37,554 nucleotides of DNA from JBNKEI01 sp050288705 (lineage in GTDB: Bacteria; Myxococcota; Myxococcia; Myxococcales; UBA5297), in NCBI GenBank assembly GCA_050288705.1, contig JBNKEI010000141.1, forward strand, positions 1-37,554, read 5' to 3'. Below, one piece after another: positions 22,364 through 31,610 of the stretch (its first letter is position 1; each line of letters opens with the position of its first letter). The position numbers and the translations under genes are program-made. The notes beneath the pieces are model-generated. The model was not told the DNA's origin and did not search any database. It was given only the letters and a program-made list of their open reading frames with translations.

Positions 22364-23575
22364 GTGCACCCAACCAAGGAACAACAAAGTAGCGCCGAGC
22401 TTTGCGAAGAGCAAAAAGCAGTATTAGCTCTTTATTGCTTGGAAGGAGTGGGCGCGGCAACTTTAGGAGCCCTTAAAAAGGCTTTTGGCTCCATTAGTGA
22501 AGTTCTGTATAGCCCCGCCGAAAAAGTTACACCTTTTTTTCGCGATGAAGCAACGCGTCAGCGGTATCGTCAAATGCAGAATCCTTGGAGCCTTGCTGAT
22601 TGGTGCTGGGAGCGGATGGACAAAATACAAGGCCGGATTCTTTTCGCTGGGCAGGCTGATTGGCCTTTGAATTCTATTGATTCTCGTTCCCCTCCCTTGT
22701 TGTTTGTACGAGGACAGCCGGCCATGACTTCCTGCTTTGCTGGGAAAAGGGTGGCAATTGTTGGCGCTCGTCGAGTGGATATCTATGGAGAAAAGATTAC
22801 TTCCTTTTTCGCCGGTCACTTGGCGCGTGGGGGATGTACCATTATATCTGGTGGGGCAATAGGGGTAGATGCAATTGCGCATCGAGCGGCTTTGAATGTC
22901 TCTGGTTCTACTATTGCAGTGTTGGGCACAGGTATTGACGTAACCTACCCGATGGATAATAAAAACTTGTTTTCGGAGATTATCGCCAAAGGGGGTGCTC
23001 TAGTGAGTCAGTTTCCGCCAGGAGTAATGGCATTAAGAAAAAATTTTCAGATACGCAATCGACTGATTGCCGGGCTTTCTGATGCAGTGTTGGTGACTCG
23101 AGCCGGCTCTAATTCAGGGTCTCTAGGAACTGCCCAGTACGCACAAGAAATAGGTCGTCCGGTTTTTGCAATTCCCGGTAATATTACCGATGAACTGTCT
23201 GTAGGAACCAACGGAATGTTGGAACGCAAGCAAGCTCGACTGGCCAACGGAGTATCTTCTTTGGAAGAAGCGCTCGGATGGAGAGTGACAGGAAACACTC
23301 CGGTTTCTAGACCGGCTAGCCCGGATGGTAACCAAAATAAGGCCAATAACACGCCAAACGGAACATCAAACGAAAGGCTAAGCGACAGGCCAGAAGAAGA
23401 GGTCCCTAGCGAGCTTCGTCCAGTATGGAAAGCTTTGGGACGCCAGCCAATTCAATTCGAGCAGTTATTGGAAAAGTGTTCGCTAAGTGTTGCGGGGCTA
23501 ACGCAGGCTCTGGTTCAGTTAGAGTTGATTGGGCTTTGCGAAGAGCGGCTAGGGAAAATATTTATCCGCAGATAA
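22364..23575 (+). CDS. dprA: DNA-processing protein DprA (Smf)
   Basis: DprA protects incoming single-stranded DNA and loads RecA during natural transformation. The protein has 403 residues. An N-terminal helix-hairpin-helix-like region (LALYCLEGVGAATLGALKKA) is followed by the Rossmann-like core at about 110-315, with VAIVGARRVDIYGEK, ISGGAIGVDAIAHRAAL, GTGIDVTYPMDNKNLF, SQFPPGV, RNRLIAGLSDAVLVTRAG and GRPVFAIPGNI. A polar linker leads to a C-terminal winged helix (about 345-403). The start is GTG at 22364 with AAGGA 5 nt upstream. It precedes topA by 27 nt, the common dprA-topA order. Whether the organism is competent cannot be told from this gene alone. Confidence 0.95.
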   Translation: MHPTKEQQSSAELCEEQKAVLALYCLEGVGAATLGALKKAFGSISEVLYSPAEKVTPFFRDEATRQRYRQMQNPWSLADWCWERMDKIQGRILFAGQADWPLNSIDSRSPPLLFVRGQPAMTSCFAGKRVAIVGARRVDIYGEKITSFFAGHLARGGCTIISGGAIGVDAIAHRAALNVSGSTIAVLGTGIDVTYPMDNKNLFSEIIAKGGALVSQFPPGVMALRKNFQIRNRLIAGLSDAVLVTRAGSNSGSLGTAQYAQEIGRPVFAIPGNITDELSVGTNGMLERKQARLANGVSSLEEALGWRVTGNTPVSRPASPDGNQNKANNTPNGTSNERLSDRPEEEVPSELRPVWKALGRQPIQFEQLLEKCSLSVAGLTQALVQLELIGLCEERLGKIFIRR

Positions 23576-23602
23576 GGCGTTTTTTGGAGAGGTCGAGGAA
23601 AA

Positions 23603-25891
23603 ATGACCAATTACCTGGTTGTGGTTGAGTCGCCTGCGAAGGCGAAGACCATCAAGAAATATCTAGGCAACGAATACACTGTTAAGGCTTCAGTAGGACA
23701 CGTGAAAGACTTGCCTAAATCAAAAATGGGGGTAGACCCCGAGAAAGACTTTGCCCCTGTTTATGAGGTGATCAGGGGTAAAGGGCAGGTGCTTAAAGAA
23801 ATCAAGCAGGCAGCCAAAAAGGCTACCAAGATTTTTTTGGCAACTGACCCTGATCGCGAGGGAGAAGCCATTGCTTTCCACATTGCTGAGGAAATTGGCG
23901 GTTCCGACTCGGATAAGGTATCGCGAGTGCTTTTTAACGAGATCACTAAACGAGCCATCCAAGAGGCTATCCAGCGGCCATTGAGACTAGACGGAAATAA
24001 GTTTGATTCTCAGCAAGCCCGGCGGGTGTTGGATCGCTTAGTGGGCTATCAAATTAGCCCCATTCTTTGGAACAAAATTCGCAGAGGTCTTTCTGCTGGA
24101 AGAGTCCAGTCGGTGGCGGTGCGCCTAGTAGTGGAGCGCGAGGCAGAAATCAATGCCTTCATCCCTAAAGAATACTGGACTATTGACGCCAGGCTTGCTG
24201 CTAAACTTCCTCCAGAATTTGTGGCTCGGCTGGTAAAAATTAATGGTAAGAAAGCAGAAATTTCGGAAGAAGAAACTGCTCGCCAGTTGGTAAGTAAGCT
24301 GGAAAAGAGCCCATTTGTAGTAGAAAAAGTAGAGAAAAAAGAGCGTCGGCGTCATGCTCTTCCTCCATACATCACTTCCAAAATGCAGCAAGACGCGGCC
24401 AATCGCCTTCACTTTTCCGCTAAGAAGACAATGACCTTGGCCCAAAGGCTTTATGAAGGTGTAGAGCTAGGGGACGAGGGATCTGTAGGTTTGATTACCT
24501 ATATGAGAACTGATTCCACTCGGCTTTCCCAAGAAGCAGTAACTGATGTGCGAGCGCACATAATGAATACCTTCGGGAAAGAGTACCTGCCAGGTTCTCC
24601 CAATGTGTACAAATCGAAAGGGTCGGCGCAAGATGCCCACGAAGCTATTCGTCCAACTTCTCTTTCTTATTCACCGGACAGAGTCAAACCTTTCCTAGAA
24701 CGCGATGTCTTTCGGTTGTACAAGCTCATATGGGATCGCTTCGTGGCTTGTCAGATGCTGCCGGCAATTTACGACCAAACTATTGCCGATATAACTGCTG
24801 GAGGTTGTCTTTTCCGAGCCACAGGAAGTCGGCTTAAATTCCCTGGTTTCTTGGCAGTATATGGAGAAAAAAAGAGCGACATTGAAGAAGAACCATCCAA
24901 AGATGCTGCAGAAGAAGAACGGGGTGAGGAAAATCGAGAAATTCCTCCTTTAGAAAGCGGAGAATCGCTAAAGCTAAGCAAGCTCTTGCCTGAACAGCAT
25001 TATACACAACCGCCTCCTCGGTTTACTGAAGCTTCTCTAGTCAAAGAACTGGAAGAGCGAGGAATTGGGCGTCCTTCCACTTATGCCTCTATTCTCTCTA
25101 CCATCCAGGACAAAGAATACGTGAAAAAAGAAGAGAATAGGTTCCATCCTACTGAACTAGGCGTGTTGGTAACTGAAGAACTGGTACGTGCTTTTCCTAA
25201 TGAAATGGATGTTGCCTTCACTGCTGCATTGGAAGGAAAGCTAGACGAAATCGAGGAAGGGAAATTTTTTTGGGTAAAGGTACTGCAAGATTTTTGGGGT
25301 CCGTTCAAAGAAAGCCTGAGTAAAGCGGCAGAGAATATGCGCGACGTCAAGCGCGAGGAAGTAAAAACTGACGTTAAGTGCGATAAGTGCGGCGCGTATA
25401 TGGTGATCAAGTGGGGAAAACTAGGCAGATTTTTGGCTTGCAGCGGCTATCCAGATTGTAAAAACACCAAAGACTTTAAACAGGTGGAAGGAGGCGCAAT
25501 CGAAATTGTCGAGGAGCAAGAAGCAGGAGAAGTCTGTCCCAAATGCGGCAAACCCATGGTGATTAAACGTGGGCGTTTTGGTCGCTTTATGGCGTGTAGT
25601 GCATATCCGGAATGCAAAACCTCCAAACCTATGACTACGGGAGTTACTTGCCCTGATTGTAAAGAGGGTAAATTGGCTGAACGACGTAGCAAAAGAGGAA
25701 AAGCTTTTTATAGCTGTACTCGTTATCCGGAATGTAAGTTTGCAGTTTGGGATCGTCCGATTGCGGAGTCCTGTCCACATTGCGGTTCGCTATATTTGCT
25801 GGCTAAATACTCAAAACAAGAGGGTGAGTATGTTGCTTGCCCAAATAAAGAATGCGGCTATAAAAGGGCTTCTGAGCCATCAGCAGCATAA
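23603..25891 (+). CDS. topA: DNA topoisomerase I (type IA)
   Basis: This enzyme relaxes negative supercoils by single-strand passage. The Toprim domain starts at residue 1 (YLVVVESPAKAKTIKKYLG) and includes TDPDREGEA (81-89). The catalytic Tyr is Y300 in GLITYMRTDSTRLS. The C-terminus carries four zinc-ribbon units: CDKC...CSGYPDC, CPKC...CSAYPEC, CPDC...CTRYPEC and CPHC...CPNKEC. An acidic, probably disordered insert (DIEEEPSKDAAEEERGEENR) lies near residues 425-445. GAGG precedes the ATG. It has 762 residues, usual for proteobacterial TopA. It is co-directional with dprA, 27 nt after it. Identity is secure. Confidence 0.96.
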   Translation: MTNYLVVVESPAKAKTIKKYLGNEYTVKASVGHVKDLPKSKMGVDPEKDFAPVYEVIRGKGQVLKEIKQAAKKATKIFLATDPDREGEAIAFHIAEEIGGSDSDKVSRVLFNEITKRAIQEAIQRPLRLDGNKFDSQQARRVLDRLVGYQISPILWNKIRRGLSAGRVQSVAVRLVVEREAEINAFIPKEYWTIDARLAAKLPPEFVARLVKINGKKAEISEEETARQLVSKLEKSPFVVEKVEKKERRRHALPPYITSKMQQDAANRLHFSAKKTMTLAQRLYEGVELGDEGSVGLITYMRTDSTRLSQEAVTDVRAHIMNTFGKEYLPGSPNVYKSKGSAQDAHEAIRPTSLSYSPDRVKPFLERDVFRLYKLIWDRFVACQMLPAIYDQTIADITAGGCLFRATGSRLKFPGFLAVYGEKKSDIEEEPSKDAAEEERGEENREIPPLESGESLKLSKLLPEQHYTQPPPRFTEASLVKELEERGIGRPSTYASILSTIQDKEYVKKEENRFHPTELGVLVTEELVRAFPNEMDVAFTAALEGKLDEIEEGKFFWVKVLQDFWGPFKESLSKAAENMRDVKREEVKTDVKCDKCGAYMVIKWGKLGRFLACSGYPDCKNTKDFKQVEGGAIEIVEEQEAGEVCPKCGKPMVIKRGRFGRFMACSAYPECKTSKPMTTGVTCPDCKEGKLAERRSKRGKAFYSCTRYPECKFAVWDRPIAESCPHCGSLYLLAKYSKQEGEYVACPNKECGYKRASEPSAA

Positions 25892-25923
25892 AAATTACGG
25901 AAAAATGATTTTGGTTCCCTCCC

Positions 25924-25953
25924 TTGACACTCTCTCAAACCCGATGGTAGAAG
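25924..25953 (+). promoter_or_regulatory. Candidate sigma70 promoter of the ExbB-ExbD-ExbD operon
   Basis: A perfect -35 TTGACA (25924-25929) is followed, after 18 nt, by TAGAAG (25948-25953), a 4/6 match to the -10 box. It lies about 120 nt before the preferred ATG of the exbB-like gene and after topA. Confidence 0.4.
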
Positions 25954-26071
25954 ATCTTAATTTCAAACAGTTTTTTGCCTCGGATTGTCGAGAGCAAATT
26001 TCACCGAGTTGGTCGGGGACAACAGCAGTGAAGACTTTATCGATTATCTTGCGCGAAAGGGTGCGGCGAAG

Positions 26072-26806
26072 ATGAGCAACATCCTGGATGGCTTTACAGA
26101 TGGCTTGGTTTTGGCGTCGGCAGTAGCAAGAGGGAATTTCTTTGATGGAATCAAAGAATTCTTTGAAGCCGGCGGAACGTTTATGTATCTTAACCTAATA
26201 GCGTTATCGGTTTCGGTAGCTATTATCGTCGAACGGGTGGTTAGGTTGTTATTCACATACAATCTAAATGCGCTACCGTTTATGGAACAGATTACTAAGT
26301 TGGTGCTGACTGGCAACATTGATAGAGCAGTCAAACTATGTAGTGCAGCTCCTTCAGCGGCTTTGGCAAAAGTAGTGCGATCGGGGTTGACTCGCGCCAA
26401 TCGAGGCGAGTTAGAGGTGGCAAAATCGATTGAAGAATCGATTATGGAGGTAACCCCAGCAATCCAGAAACGGATCGGAGCCCTCTGGTCACTTGCGAAT
26501 ATCGCGACTCTTTTAGGGCTTATTGGTACCATCCTTGGTCTTATTCGAGCCTTCCAATCTTTGGGAGCAGTTTCTGCTGATAAGCGTTCCGAGGTACTGT
26601 CCAAAGGTATTTCCGAAGCCATGAATAATACAGCCTTTGGTCTCACTATCGCAGTAATTTGTATAGTTGCTCACCTTCTGTTGACTAATCGTGCCAAGGG
26701 GATGATTGAAGAGGTCGAGCTTAGTTCTTTGAAGTTAGAGAATCTGTTGGGAAGAAAGAGTGCCGGCGAAACCAGCCCCATGGATTTTGAATCCAAGGCT
26801 TTATAG
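26072..26806 (+). CDS. ExbB/TolQ-type motor subunit (AglR-like position)
   Basis: This is a MotA/TolQ/ExbB-family channel subunit of 244 residues. TM1 follows FFEAGGTFMYLNLIALSVSV, and the conserved C-terminal domain contains IQKRIGALWSLANIATLLGL, IGTILGLIRAFQSLG and SEAMNNTAFGLTIAV. I chose the ATG at 26072, with AAGGG about 10 nt upstream. A TTG at 25985 is in frame, has no SD and would add a polar 29-residue extension. Two ExbD-like genes follow in the same direction. This ExbB-ExbD-ExbD order is that of aglR-aglQ-aglS, the gliding motor of Myxococcus, but similar triplets occur in non-gliding Deltaproteobacteria. No symbol is given because the role cannot be settled from this window. Confidence 0.9.
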   Translation: MSNILDGFTDGLVLASAVARGNFFDGIKEFFEAGGTFMYLNLIALSVSVAIIVERVVRLLFTYNLNALPFMEQITKLVLTGNIDRAVKLCSAAPSAALAKVVRSGLTRANRGELEVAKSIEESIMEVTPAIQKRIGALWSLANIATLLGLIGTILGLIRAFQSLGAVSADKRSEVLSKGISEAMNNTAFGLTIAVICIVAHLLLTNRAKGMIEEVELSSLKLENLLGRKSAGETSPMDFESKAL

Positions 26807-26817
26807 GTCTACACGCA

Positions 26818-27375
26818 ATGGCCTTCCATTTCTCTAGACGAAAGCTACGCCCACGTGAAGAAGAATCCGGAGTGGGCGAGCTGAATATAGTTCCTTATCT
26901 CGACATAATGATGAACTTGATTATGTTCATGCTGTTGTCGATGACTGGCTTGGTTACTTTTGGTGTGCTTAATGTTTCCGCGCCAAAATATGCGAGCGGG
27001 CCGACGGCCACGCAAGCAAATGAAGACAAAAAAGTAAAGCTTTTGCTAACAGTGCTGGTCAGCGAAAAGGGTTTCTTTATTGCTGGTGAAGGTGGAGTCC
27101 TCCCTGGGGAAGCTGCGCCGGTGGCAAGTTCCGAAGGGCAGCCGACTATTCCCAGAACTAGTAATGGTGAATACAACTATTCTGCCTTGACCGCCAAAAT
27201 GGTAGAGATTAAAAGAGCTTTCCCCGATGAAAGCAAGGTCATTCTTGGAGCGGATGCGACAATTCCGTACGAAGTATTAGTCCAAACCATGGATGCTTGT
27301 CGGGAAAACGATGGGCGAACGGTGGAAGGAAAGCCGGAAGCTCTGTTTTTCGACGTTTCGCTTACCGTGATGTAG
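26818..27375 (+). CDS. ExbD/TolR-type motor subunit, first of two
   Basis: This 185-residue single-pass protein carries VGELNIVPYLDIMMNLIMFM with the functional Asp at residue 29, then a periplasmic ExbD-like domain (KLLLTVLVSEKGFFIAGEGG, SKVILGADATIPYEVLVQTM). The periplasmic part holds a Pro/Gly/Ser-rich loop near 85-110 that is longer than in typical ExbD. It starts 11 nt after the exbB-like stop, so the genes are in one operon. In the AglRQS comparison it sits in the AglQ position. Confidence 0.88.
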   Translation: MAFHFSRRKLRPREEESGVGELNIVPYLDIMMNLIMFMLLSMTGLVTFGVLNVSAPKYASGPTATQANEDKKVKLLLTVLVSEKGFFIAGEGGVLPGEAAPVASSEGQPTIPRTSNGEYNYSALTAKMVEIKRAFPDESKVILGADATIPYEVLVQTMDACRENDGRTVEGKPEALFFDVSLTVM

Positions 27376-27402
27376 CGCTGATGCTTTTGGGGAGAGAAGC
27401 AG

Positions 27403-28086
27403 ATGTCTCAGAATGATGAACAAAAATCCTGGCCAGGCAGCAACCGGCAAATCGCAGTCGGAGAAGAAAAGCAGCAGCGCATGATGTTCAAGAAGCTTTT
27501 GCGCCGAAAACGTCGTAAAGAGCGCGAAGCAGAAGGAGAGATTAAAGAGCTCAACATAACAGCGATGATGGACATGATGACCATCATCCTGGTGTTTTTG
27601 TTGAAAAGTTATTCTGCAACTTCCATCAATTTAGCGTCATCTGGAGAATTGGCTCCTCCCATCAGTACTACCCGTTTGGCTCCAAAAGATACAGTGGCGG
27701 TGACTGTTACCCGCTGCAGTAATTCTCATGCTGTTCTGGGAAAAAATTTGGATTGTAAGGAGGGTTCGGGAAGTGTGATGGTGATGGATAAGTTGGTTTT
27801 TAAATATGACAACGATCGAATTCCTCCAGAATTCAAGCAAGGTGGGAAAGACGGAATGCTAATAGTTCCGTTAAAAGATGCCCTAGTCCGCGAAGTGGAC
27901 CGCCAGAAAAAAATTGCGAGTTACAATTCAGCAGTCCAGCTAAGTGGCGAATTGTCAATTATAGGTGATAAGCGCATACCCTATAGAATGCTTACGGAAA
28001 TCCTCTATACGGCAGGACAGGCGGAACTAGACAATTATCGTTTTGTGGTGATAAAGAACGAAGGCAGTGCAAAGACAGGTGGGTAG
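27403..28086 (+). CDS. ExbD/TolR-type motor subunit, second of two, with basic N-terminus
   Basis: This 227-residue protein has a long, very basic cytoplasmic N-terminus (KKLLRRKRRKEREAEG near 30-45). The motor motif follows: IKELNITAMMDMMTIILVFL, with Asp57 in the expected place, then a TM helix and a larger periplasmic domain with an ExbD-like end (GELSIIGDKRIPYRMLTEIL). GGGGAGAG lies close before the ATG. Two different ExbD subunits suggest an asymmetric dimer in the pore, as proposed for AglQ/AglS. It converges with recJ 20 nt downstream. Confidence 0.85.
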   Translation: MSQNDEQKSWPGSNRQIAVGEEKQQRMMFKKLLRRKRRKEREAEGEIKELNITAMMDMMTIILVFLLKSYSATSINLASSGELAPPISTTRLAPKDTVAVTVTRCSNSHAVLGKNLDCKEGSGSVMVMDKLVFKYDNDRIPPEFKQGGKDGMLIVPLKDALVREVDRQKKIASYNSAVQLSGELSIIGDKRIPYRMLTEILYTAGQAELDNYRFVVIKNEGSAKTGG

Positions 28087-28106
28087 CACCAGGTCTTTCA
28101 ATAAGT

Positions 28107-29816
28107 TCAGGCAGCTTGTACGTCTTTCAGTTTCAAGGAAAGGCGTGATATTCCTCTATATTCCTCAACACCGAGTTGAAATGCCAGATTAGCTAAAGAG
28201 CTTGTACTATCTGCCTTTTCGCCTAGTCCAAAACCAATTACATCCAGATGGGAGGCTCCTGGGAGCGTTAATTTCAAATGGGGCGCACCTCCGGCTTTAG
28301 AGGGAAGAATTCGAGGGTGTGCGCAAATCCCTCGAAATGCTAAAACGGGTTGGGGGTTTCCCGCTCCAAAAGGTCCAAGTTTTTCTAGGTCGGAAAAAAG
28401 GGGGAAGTCGACTTGGGTGAGTTCTACCAATGCATCAATGTGACATTGGGCCACTAGGTCATCTTCCGAAAGGCACCGACGCGCATGGCTTTCCAAAGCT
28501 TGCCGGAACGCCGTGATTTCCTGGCGAGCCAAACAAAGTCCTGCTGCATGGCGGTGCCCGCCATAGCGAATAAGATAACTAGAGCATTTCTCCAGCGCCT
28601 GGAAAAGGTGAAAGCTCTCGATGCTTCTTCCCGAGCCACGCCCTTGTTCTTGTTCTAGGGCAATCACAAAAGTTGGGCGGCGAAAACGGTCTACGATTCG
28701 GGCGGCAACAATCCCAATTACACCTGGATGCCATCCTTCGGCGGCCAAAACAAAACTCCGGGCGGATGGTCCATAAGATTGCGCTTGCTTGATTGCCTCT
28801 TCTAAAATTTGTTTCTCAATGGATTGACGAGCAGCATTGGCTTCATCGAGGTCGCCGGCCAAAACATCTGCACGTCGTGGGTCAGAAGTCGTGAGGAGCT
28901 CGACTCCGCAACCTGCATCAGCCAATCGACCGGCAGCGTTTAATCGAGGTACTAACCTGAATGCTACCTGGCCGGTGCTTAGATAGCCAGAAGGTGAGAT
29001 TCCTGATACTGCTTTCAAAGCTCGAATCCCTGGGCGCTTGGCTTTTGCCAGTTCTTGGAGACCGTGCTTTACAAAAATACGGTTGATTCCCAGAAGAGGA
29101 ACCACGTCTCCTATTGTTCCCAGTGCCGCCAAATCGAGATACTCCCTAAGATTAGGTTCCGGGCAGCGCGCATAAAAGTTAGCTTCGCGTAATCGTCGTC
29201 GCAGAGCTACTACTAGTAAGAAAGTCAATCCGGCCGCGCACATGTTCTTATAAGGATAGGTGCAACCCGGTTGATAAGGGTCAATCACTGCAAGAGCCGG
29301 AGGAAGAGTTGCCCCTACTTGATGGTGGTCAACAACAATGACTTCCAAACCTAGTGTACGGGCTCTTTCAATTTCCGAATTGGCAGTTATTCCGCAATCA
29401 AGAGTAATCAGTAAGTTGGTGTTTTCTCTGGCAAGTTCTTCCACCGCTTGCGCCTGCAAACCGTAGCCTTCTTCTAAGCGTTTGGGAATGCGTGTGGTAA
29501 CGGTAGTGCCATGGGCTAGGAGAAAAGAACTTAAAATAGCTACGCTAGTGACTCCGTCAACATCGTAATCCCCCCATAGGGCAATTTTTTTTCCTTGCTG
29601 AAGAGCATACACAATGCGTTCTACGGCGGTGCGCATTCCTAAGAGTAGGTCGGGATCAGGAATATCACCAAGACCATCGCGCATGAACTCGCTGGCTTGC
29701 TGTGGAGTTGCGTATCCTCGAGTAACCAAAACCTGGGCGGTTACCTGGTGTAGAGAAAGCTCTTGTGCCAGCTTGGCTGCGAGACTGATTTCGTCGGGAG
29801 GAAGTATCCACCGCAT
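28107..29816 (-). CDS. recJ: Single-stranded-DNA-specific exonuclease RecJ
   Basis: RecJ is a 5'-3' single-strand exonuclease in RecFOR recombination and mismatch or base repair. This DHH-superfamily protein shows LWGDYDVDGVTS, LLITLDCGI and EVIVVDHHQVG, where the DHH Asp-His-His bind Mn. The DHHA1 region follows (GWHPGVIGIVAARI, GSGRSIESFHLFQAL, YGGHRHAAGLCL), and a C-terminal OB domain ends the protein. I chose the ATG at 29816: GAGG is 5 nt upstream and the protein then has 569 residues, the normal length. An in-frame start at 29903 would add a 29-residue extension without an SD. It lies downstream of an unrecognised exported-protein gene on the same strand. Confidence 0.95.
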   Translation of the reverse strand: MRWILPPDEISLAAKLAQELSLHQVTAQVLVTRGYATPQQASEFMRDGLGDIPDPDLLLGMRTAVERIVYALQQGKKIALWGDYDVDGVTSVAILSSFLLAHGTTVTTRIPKRLEEGYGLQAQAVEELARENTNLLITLDCGITANSEIERARTLGLEVIVVDHHQVGATLPPALAVIDPYQPGCTYPYKNMCAAGLTFLLVVALRRRLREANFYARCPEPNLREYLDLAALGTIGDVVPLLGINRIFVKHGLQELAKAKRPGIRALKAVSGISPSGYLSTGQVAFRLVPRLNAAGRLADAGCGVELLTTSDPRRADVLAGDLDEANAARQSIEKQILEEAIKQAQSYGPSARSFVLAAEGWHPGVIGIVAARIVDRFRRPTFVIALEQEQGRGSGRSIESFHLFQALEKCSSYLIRYGGHRHAAGLCLARQEITAFRQALESHARRCLSEDDLVAQCHIDALVELTQVDFPLFSDLEKLGPFGAGNPQPVLAFRGICAHPRILPSKAGGAPHLKLTLPGASHLDVIGFGLGEKADSTSSLANLAFQLGVEEYRGISRLSLKLKDVQAA

Positions 29817-29930
29817 TTTGTCCTCAGGTTTTTTGTGAGCGTAGAACTTGCTCCCAAATTCAATACAAATTCGCAGGGGCGATAAAGTACACCCCTGCAG
29901 CATTATTTGCTAGCTCTCTAAACCTAGAAT

Positions 29931-31232
29931 TCAGGGCAACTTGCGATTACCAGAAGCTGATTTCCTTCGAGCAACAAGGCGTAAACTGAAGACCAAAAAG
30001 CTTGCTGCAGCCGCACCAAGTACAAGTAGCCATAGTTGCGAACGAGACGACAATGTTTTTTCTACCGATTGTTTACTAGCCGGCAAGGAAGCATTTGATA
30101 AAGAAGTTTCTGGTAAAACTATTTGGCGGGTGGTTGCCGTTGCTGTTGGCCGTGCGGGGGCGTGGCTCAAAGTGTGACTACGAGTTTCTGTGTGTGCTGG
30201 CGGTGCTTCTTTTTTAGAAATTATGGAGGGAGTCAAAACCGGCTTAGCGGTATCATTAGCAACCGGAGATGGCTGGTGGGGAACTATTTTTTCTCTCGGC
30301 TTAGGTCCCGGTTCATCGGCGGATAAGGTCACCACTTGACTGGGAGACTCTTTCTGGACGGCGGGCTTAACGCTGTTTTGGTGCTTGCGGCTGGTTTCCT
30401 GGTTTCGGCGAGAGTGGAATTTAAGCTTTGCTGGCGTGATTTCCCGTCCTGGCTTGCTACTAAGTAGCTGGTTTGATTCTGATGCCGATCCTAATTCAGA
30501 CGATGATTTTGGGTCATTTGCCGGTTCGTCTAACTCTAACCCGGATTCTGATTCCGAATTCAACAGCTCCTCCAACCTAAGTTCCGGTCGTTGCTCAATC
30601 TCTGACTTCAGATCAGGCCCCAGTTGCTGAGCAGGCTTGCCCAGGGAGGCCAGTACATTTTCGGCGCTTTCGATAGCTCGCTGAGGAGGAGGAGGAATGT
30701 CACCATCGGCAAGTTTTGCGGTCATCTCGTAATCCCGGCGAACTTGAATACTTAGGCGTTTGCTCCAACTTTGAAAGCGATTCACCTTGGATTGAATGTA
30801 TATATGCGAACGCAAACCATTACGAGCTTCGACATGGATACGCTGGGTCAGAGCAAACTGGTAATCATTCATGTAACTTAGAAGGCTGGATTCGCTGGAG
30901 TAGACGAGTCGAACAACTAGTTCGCGATGACCAGAACCTACTTTTTCTTGAAAAATTATTTGGGGTTCGCTGGCAGTTTGTAGTTGTTCCAAATACCAAG
31001 AGTCCAATTCATTGCCGTCAAGAATAAAAGAAGCTTGGCGAAGAAAAAACCCCTCCGTGGCCATGGGAACAAATTTTACGACTAGTTCTGGGTCAGGAAT
31101 GGTAGCAATTTTTCGTAGTTCCTGCTCCAAATTGCGTTTGATAGTGTTCGTTGCGGAAGGAGAAAGCCCGGTACTGAAAGCGCTTACGATCACTATCGGC
31201 AAAACACCAAAAACAGAGGAAGTAATACGCAT
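29931..31232 (-). CDS. Unrecognised exported protein with C-terminal membrane anchor
   Basis: I do not recognise this 433-residue protein. An N-terminal hydrophobic stretch (VFGVLPIVIVSAFS, about 6-20) looks like a signal peptide. Residues about 25-185 look folded, with alternating strands (PELVVKFVPM, ELVVRLVYSS, RSHIYIQSKVNRF). Residues about 190-390 are Ser/Pro/Glu/Lys-rich and probably disordered. One TM helix (LWLLVLGAAAASFLVFSLRL, about 398-417) is followed by a basic tail (ARRKSASGNRK). The likely topology is periplasmic N-domain on a long tether with a cytoplasmic stub. AGGAG lies about 9 nt before the ATG. It precedes recJ by about 115 nt and diverges from skp. A FimV-like spacer role is possible but there is no LysM motif. 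Confidence 0.75.
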   Translation of the reverse strand: MRITSSVFGVLPIVIVSAFSTGLSPSATNTIKRNLEQELRKIATIPDPELVVKFVPMATEGFFLRQASFILDGNELDSWYLEQLQTASEPQIIFQEKVGSGHRELVVRLVYSSESSLLSYMNDYQFALTQRIHVEARNGLRSHIYIQSKVNRFQSWSKRLSIQVRRDYEMTAKLADGDIPPPPQRAIESAENVLASLGKPAQQLGPDLKSEIEQRPELRLEELLNSESESGLELDEPANDPKSSSELGSASESNQLLSSKPGREITPAKLKFHSRRNQETSRKHQNSVKPAVQKESPSQVVTLSADEPGPKPREKIVPHQPSPVANDTAKPVLTPSIISKKEAPPAHTETRSHTLSHAPARPTATATTRQIVLPETSLSNASLPASKQSVEKTLSSRSQLWLLVLGAAAASFLVFSLRLVARRKSASGNRKLP

Positions 31233-31610
31233 GTTCCTTTACTCCTAACGACAAAAAAAGAAGGGAGATATCAGGAAAGGCAGACACCAAGAACCAGGGT
31301 TCAGAGCATATGAAGTCTTATGATAAACCATGTGGGAGAATCTGAGAACAATACTTATACGTTTTGAAAGAAGATTTCGCCGACAAATTCACCATGGTTC
31401 TTACTTTGCCTCCTTGACACTCGAGGCCTGTGGCGCGTATGTTTTCGCGCTTGCTCAGAACGCCTTCACAAGGAAAATCGTATTGGGTGACGACGGAATC
31501 GATAAAAAAAGACTCGTGGCTAGCGGGGTTTTGTCACAAAAAAAGAAATTGATGGTCTAGCTATGGTGTTAAAGGCCATTAGACTGAGGCTTGGTTTGGG
31601 AGACAGGTGA
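31233..31610. other. Divergent intergenic region upstream of skp
   Basis: About 378 nt lie between the divergent exported-protein gene and skp. One short frame (31330-31560, +) is open but has no SD or recognisable domain. The region holds a promoter candidate for the skp-lpx operon, listed separately. Nothing else stands out. Confidence 0.55.
31414..31443 (+). promoter_or_regulatory. Candidate sigma70 promoter of the skp-lpxD-lpxA-lpxI operon
   Basis: TTGACA (31414-31419), an 18-nt spacer and TATGTT (31438-31443, 4/6 to consensus) lie about 170 nt before the skp ATG. A long leader would follow. Confidence 0.4.

Noticed and set aside
26044..26646. 200-codon frame (-) antisense to the exbB-like gene
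   Set aside because: It is fully inside a well-supported ExbB gene and its composition follows from the opposite strand.
31330..31560. Open frame of 76 codons (+) upstream of skp
   Set aside because: It has no SD and no recognisable domain, and a promoter candidate lies inside it. Treated as intergenic.
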